DNA from: JACKOD01 sp041591635
GTDB lineage: Bacteria; Pseudomonadota; Gammaproteobacteria; Pseudomonadales; Oleiphilaceae
Length of the DNA: 15,658 nucleotides
Assembly: GCA_041591635.1 (NCBI GenBank)
Contig: JBFHRO010000062.1
Location: 1 to 15,658, forward strand
Direction of reading: 5' to 3'
Shown: positions 14,453 through 15,658 of the stretch, in pieces
Position numbering within the stretch: the first letter of the stretch is position 1
How the letters are laid out: each line of letters begins with the position of its first letter
Made by a program: the position numbers and the translations under genes
Notes under the pieces: generated by a model
What the model was told of the DNA's origin: nothing
Databases searched by the model: none
Seen by the model: the letters and a program-made list of their open reading frames with translations, nothing else

Positions 14453-15145
14453 TTATTTAAATGCCCAGCGCAAAAATTCCTTTTTTTCTTCTGCGGAGGC
14501 ACTTCCCCAAATCGATTTGAGTGCATCCAGGCGTTGCATTTCCTTGCCTGATTGCTGGGGCAACTTCTCTGGCGCCTGTTTCTCTGATAGCTGATTAGCA
14601 TGTAGCGTCGCCGTGCTGACAGTCTCAGGGGTGGTTGGTTCTGTCGCAGTGATCTCGCTCTTCTCTACCAGGTCGGGCAACTGAAGAATCGACCGGCCTG
14701 CCGCAGTCACCAGCTCAACCTTGAAGTCCGAAGCCAGTCTTTGAGCCTCAATTCTGTCAGCAGGCTGTGCAAACCGAAACTCATACACTTCGCCAGCCAG
14801 GGCGTTAAAGCGAAGATCCTGGGCCGTTGATCTCACTACCACAGGCACATTTTTGCCCTCCTCATTTTTTTGATTGCTGGCCCACACCGATTCATACCTG
14901 TAGGTTACCCGAGTAATACCTGGTTTCAGCTGGTAATCAACCGCAAGGTTATCCAACAGGTAATCCGGCATGGATTTCCCGTTAACCGACATTATCCGAA
15001 TACTGGAAGGGGCTTTTAATAACGCCATTTCGCCGGCATTCAGTTTTTCGCCCTCCCAGGTCTGAACCGGGCCGCTTGCGCAGCCATAGAGGAACGCCAA
15101 GGCCACAATCAAACCCATTGAAAAAACGCTACGCATCAAATACAT
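14453..15145 (-). CDS. DUF2057-like lipoprotein
   Basis: A 230-residue predicted lipoprotein. A short signal peptide ends in LAFLYGC with Cys22 as the lipidated residue and Ala at +2, pointing to the outer membrane. The central region (IRIMSVNGKSMPDYLLDN, then YQLKPGITRVTYRYE, then AGEVYEFRF) resembles the DUF2057 (YccT-like) family, whose function is unknown. Residues about 165-205 are rich in Thr, Glu and Gln and look like a linker. The protein ends in an alpha-helical WGSASAEEKKEFLRWAFK. The ATG is supported by AAGGG seven bases upstream (15153-15157). It lies 79 bases upstream of amrB on the same strand and may share a transcript, but a functional link is not evident. Confidence 0.75.
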   Translation of the reverse strand: MYLMRSVFSMGLIVALAFLYGCASGPVQTWEGEKLNAGEMALLKAPSSIRIMSVNGKSMPDYLLDNLAVDYQLKPGITRVTYRYESVWASNQKNEEGKNVPVVVRSTAQDLRFNALAGEVYEFRFAQPADRIEAQRLASDFKVELVTAAGRSILQLPDLVEKSEITATEPTTPETVSTATLHANQLSEKQAPEKLPQQSGKEMQRLDALKSIWGSASAEEKKEFLRWAFK

Positions 15146-15205
15146 CGAACGACCCTTATATGATTAGAAGTAATGATCAGACATACTAAACAGGAACACA
15201 AAAAC

Positions 15206-15220
15206 GGTTTGAAGCAAACC
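15206..15220. repeat. Short perfect hairpin
   Basis: GGTTTG (15206-15211) and CAAACC (15215-15220) pair exactly around AAG in the gap between two divergent genes. It is not followed by a T-tract and may be an operator half or chance. Confidence 0.3.
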
Positions 15221-15310
15221 CTGTGATGATTAAAACCGGATCCTCGCACAAAAACACTGCCCGCGTCACTCTATGTAACCTTTTGTCAAGATTCTGTTGA
15301 ATTTTTAATC

Positions 15311-15329
15311 TATTATTGTAATCATTGAG
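15311..15329 (+). promoter_or_regulatory. Possible Fur box upstream of the DUF6316-like gene
   Basis: The 19 bases TATTATTGTAATCATTGAG match the classic Fur consensus GATAATGATAATCATTATC at 12 positions, with an uninterrupted match TAATCATT. The site lies just before the small gene at 15355. A match of this size in AT-rich sequence can be chance. Confidence 0.3.
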
Positions 15330-15354
15330 AATGAGCAAATTGGATGGTCTGTGT

Positions 15355-15576
15355 ATGTCTGAAGAAATAATGAAACGTCGGGGCGAGGATGCGAAAGGCG
15401 CACTCCCTTTTCGCAGCAGTCGTTTTTTTTGCGTCGGCACACGTTGGTATTTCACCACTCGGGAAGGCTTTGACAGTGGTCCTTACGCCGACAGAACCCG
15501 CGCAGAACAAGGCTTGCAGCGTTTTCTTCACGTAGTGAGCCTGCTGCCCGCGACAACTACGGGTGTCAAACACTAG
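15355..15576 (+). CDS. Small DUF6316-like protein
   Basis: A 73-residue protein with no membrane segment or signal peptide. The core RSSRFFCVGTRWYFTTREG, then DSGPY and a helical RAEQGLQRFLHVV, resembles the DUF6316 family, small proteins of unknown function found in Pseudomonas-like gammaproteobacteria. This assignment is from memory of the pattern. I chose the ATG at 15355 because GGATGG lies seven bases upstream and the family usually begins shortly before the RGE motif; an ATG at 15331 and a TTG at 15325 are in frame, but lack a spaced Shine-Dalgarno. A possible Fur site precedes it. The stop is three bases from the convergent pgpA stop. Confidence 0.7.
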   Translation: MSEEIMKRRGEDAKGALPFRSSRFFCVGTRWYFTTREGFDSGPYADRTRAEQGLQRFLHVVSLLPATTTGVKH

Positions 15577-15579
15577 TAC

Positions 15580-15658
15580 TTACAGGGTATGCACCAGTAC
15601 GAAATTGGAGATTTGTATCACAAGCAGGGCGTAAATGCCGGCAATCACGTCATCAAGC
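15580..15658 (-). CDS. pgpA: Phosphatidylglycerophosphatase A, 3' end only
   Basis: Read on the - strand from the right edge, the last 25 codons give LDDVIAGIYALLVIQ followed by a hydrophobic end and TAA at 15580-15582. The acidic DDVIAG followed by a membrane segment is the characteristic C-terminus of PgpA, which dephosphorylates phosphatidylglycerophosphate in phosphatidylglycerol synthesis. The rest of the gene lies beyond the window. It converges on the DUF6316-like gene with only three bases between stops, and no terminator is visible. Confidence 0.75.
   Translation of the reverse strand, partial: LDDVIAGIYALLVIQISNFVLVHTL

Noticed and set aside
13978..14460. 160-codon open frame on the + strand
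   Set aside because: It is antisense to amrB, with no ribosome binding site or domain seen.
14374..14601. 76-codon N-terminal extension of amrB
   Set aside because: The extension has no family match and overlaps the upstream gene's end, whereas the ATG at 14373 has a GAGGAGG ribosome binding site.
1..15658. CRISPR array, insertion sequence or prophage
   Set aside because: No regularly spaced repeats, transposase or integrase motifs, or terminal inverted repeats were seen on either strand.

Overview
The window is about 52% GC and looks like a chromosomal segment of a gammaproteobacterium. The block lolB - ispE - tRNA-Gln - prs - rplY - pth - ychF - tRNA-Met is a conserved core arrangement of Pseudomonas-like and Oceanospirillales-like bacteria. 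The wax ester synthase/DGAT gene further on suggests a marine or oil-degrading relative, but species cannot be named from the sequence. I see no mobile element, CRISPR array or phage gene.

Region 1 (1-5844, + strand) is housekeeping. It holds the 3' end of a TPR protein, LolB (lipoprotein delivery to the outer membrane), IspE (MEP isoprenoid pathway), tRNA-Gln, PRPP synthase, ribosomal protein L25, peptidyl-tRNA hydrolase, the ATPase YchF and elongator tRNA-Met. It ends at a strong, probably bidirectional terminator. The prs-rplY gap carries a terminator hairpin overlapped by a competing hairpin, plus a stem-loop just before the rplY ribosome binding site. The pth-ychF gap carries a perfect 19-bp tandem duplication and two similar TATAAT elements.

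Region 2 (5899-8111) is lipid synthesis: a PlsC-type acyltransferase on the - strand, and divergent from it FabB, followed by a perfect 9-bp inverted repeat.

Region 3 (8170-10200) is the most unusual. An Fnr/Anr-type oxygen sensor gene with all four cluster cysteines is preceded by an intact 313-codon gene that aligns along its length with HemN, the oxygen-independent coproporphyrinogen III dehydrogenase. It has lost the radical-SAM CxxxCxxC motif and the GGGTP SAM-binding motif and lacks the C-terminal HemN domain. A near-perfect FNR box lies upstream at a distance suited to class II activation. It looks like a non-radical-SAM HemN descendant kept in hemN's usual place beside fnr.

Region 4 (10246-13025, + strand) holds IspB (polyprenyl diphosphate synthase for quinone side chains), with a readable sigma70 promoter, and a wax ester synthase/DGAT with an unusual amphipathic and charged C-terminal tail.

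Region 5 (13011-15658) is mostly - strand: a DUF2057-like lipoprotein, then AmmeMemoRadiSam proteins B and A without their radical-SAM partner. On the + strand there is a small DUF6316-like protein behind a possible Fur site. The window closes with the last 25 codons of pgpA on the - strand.
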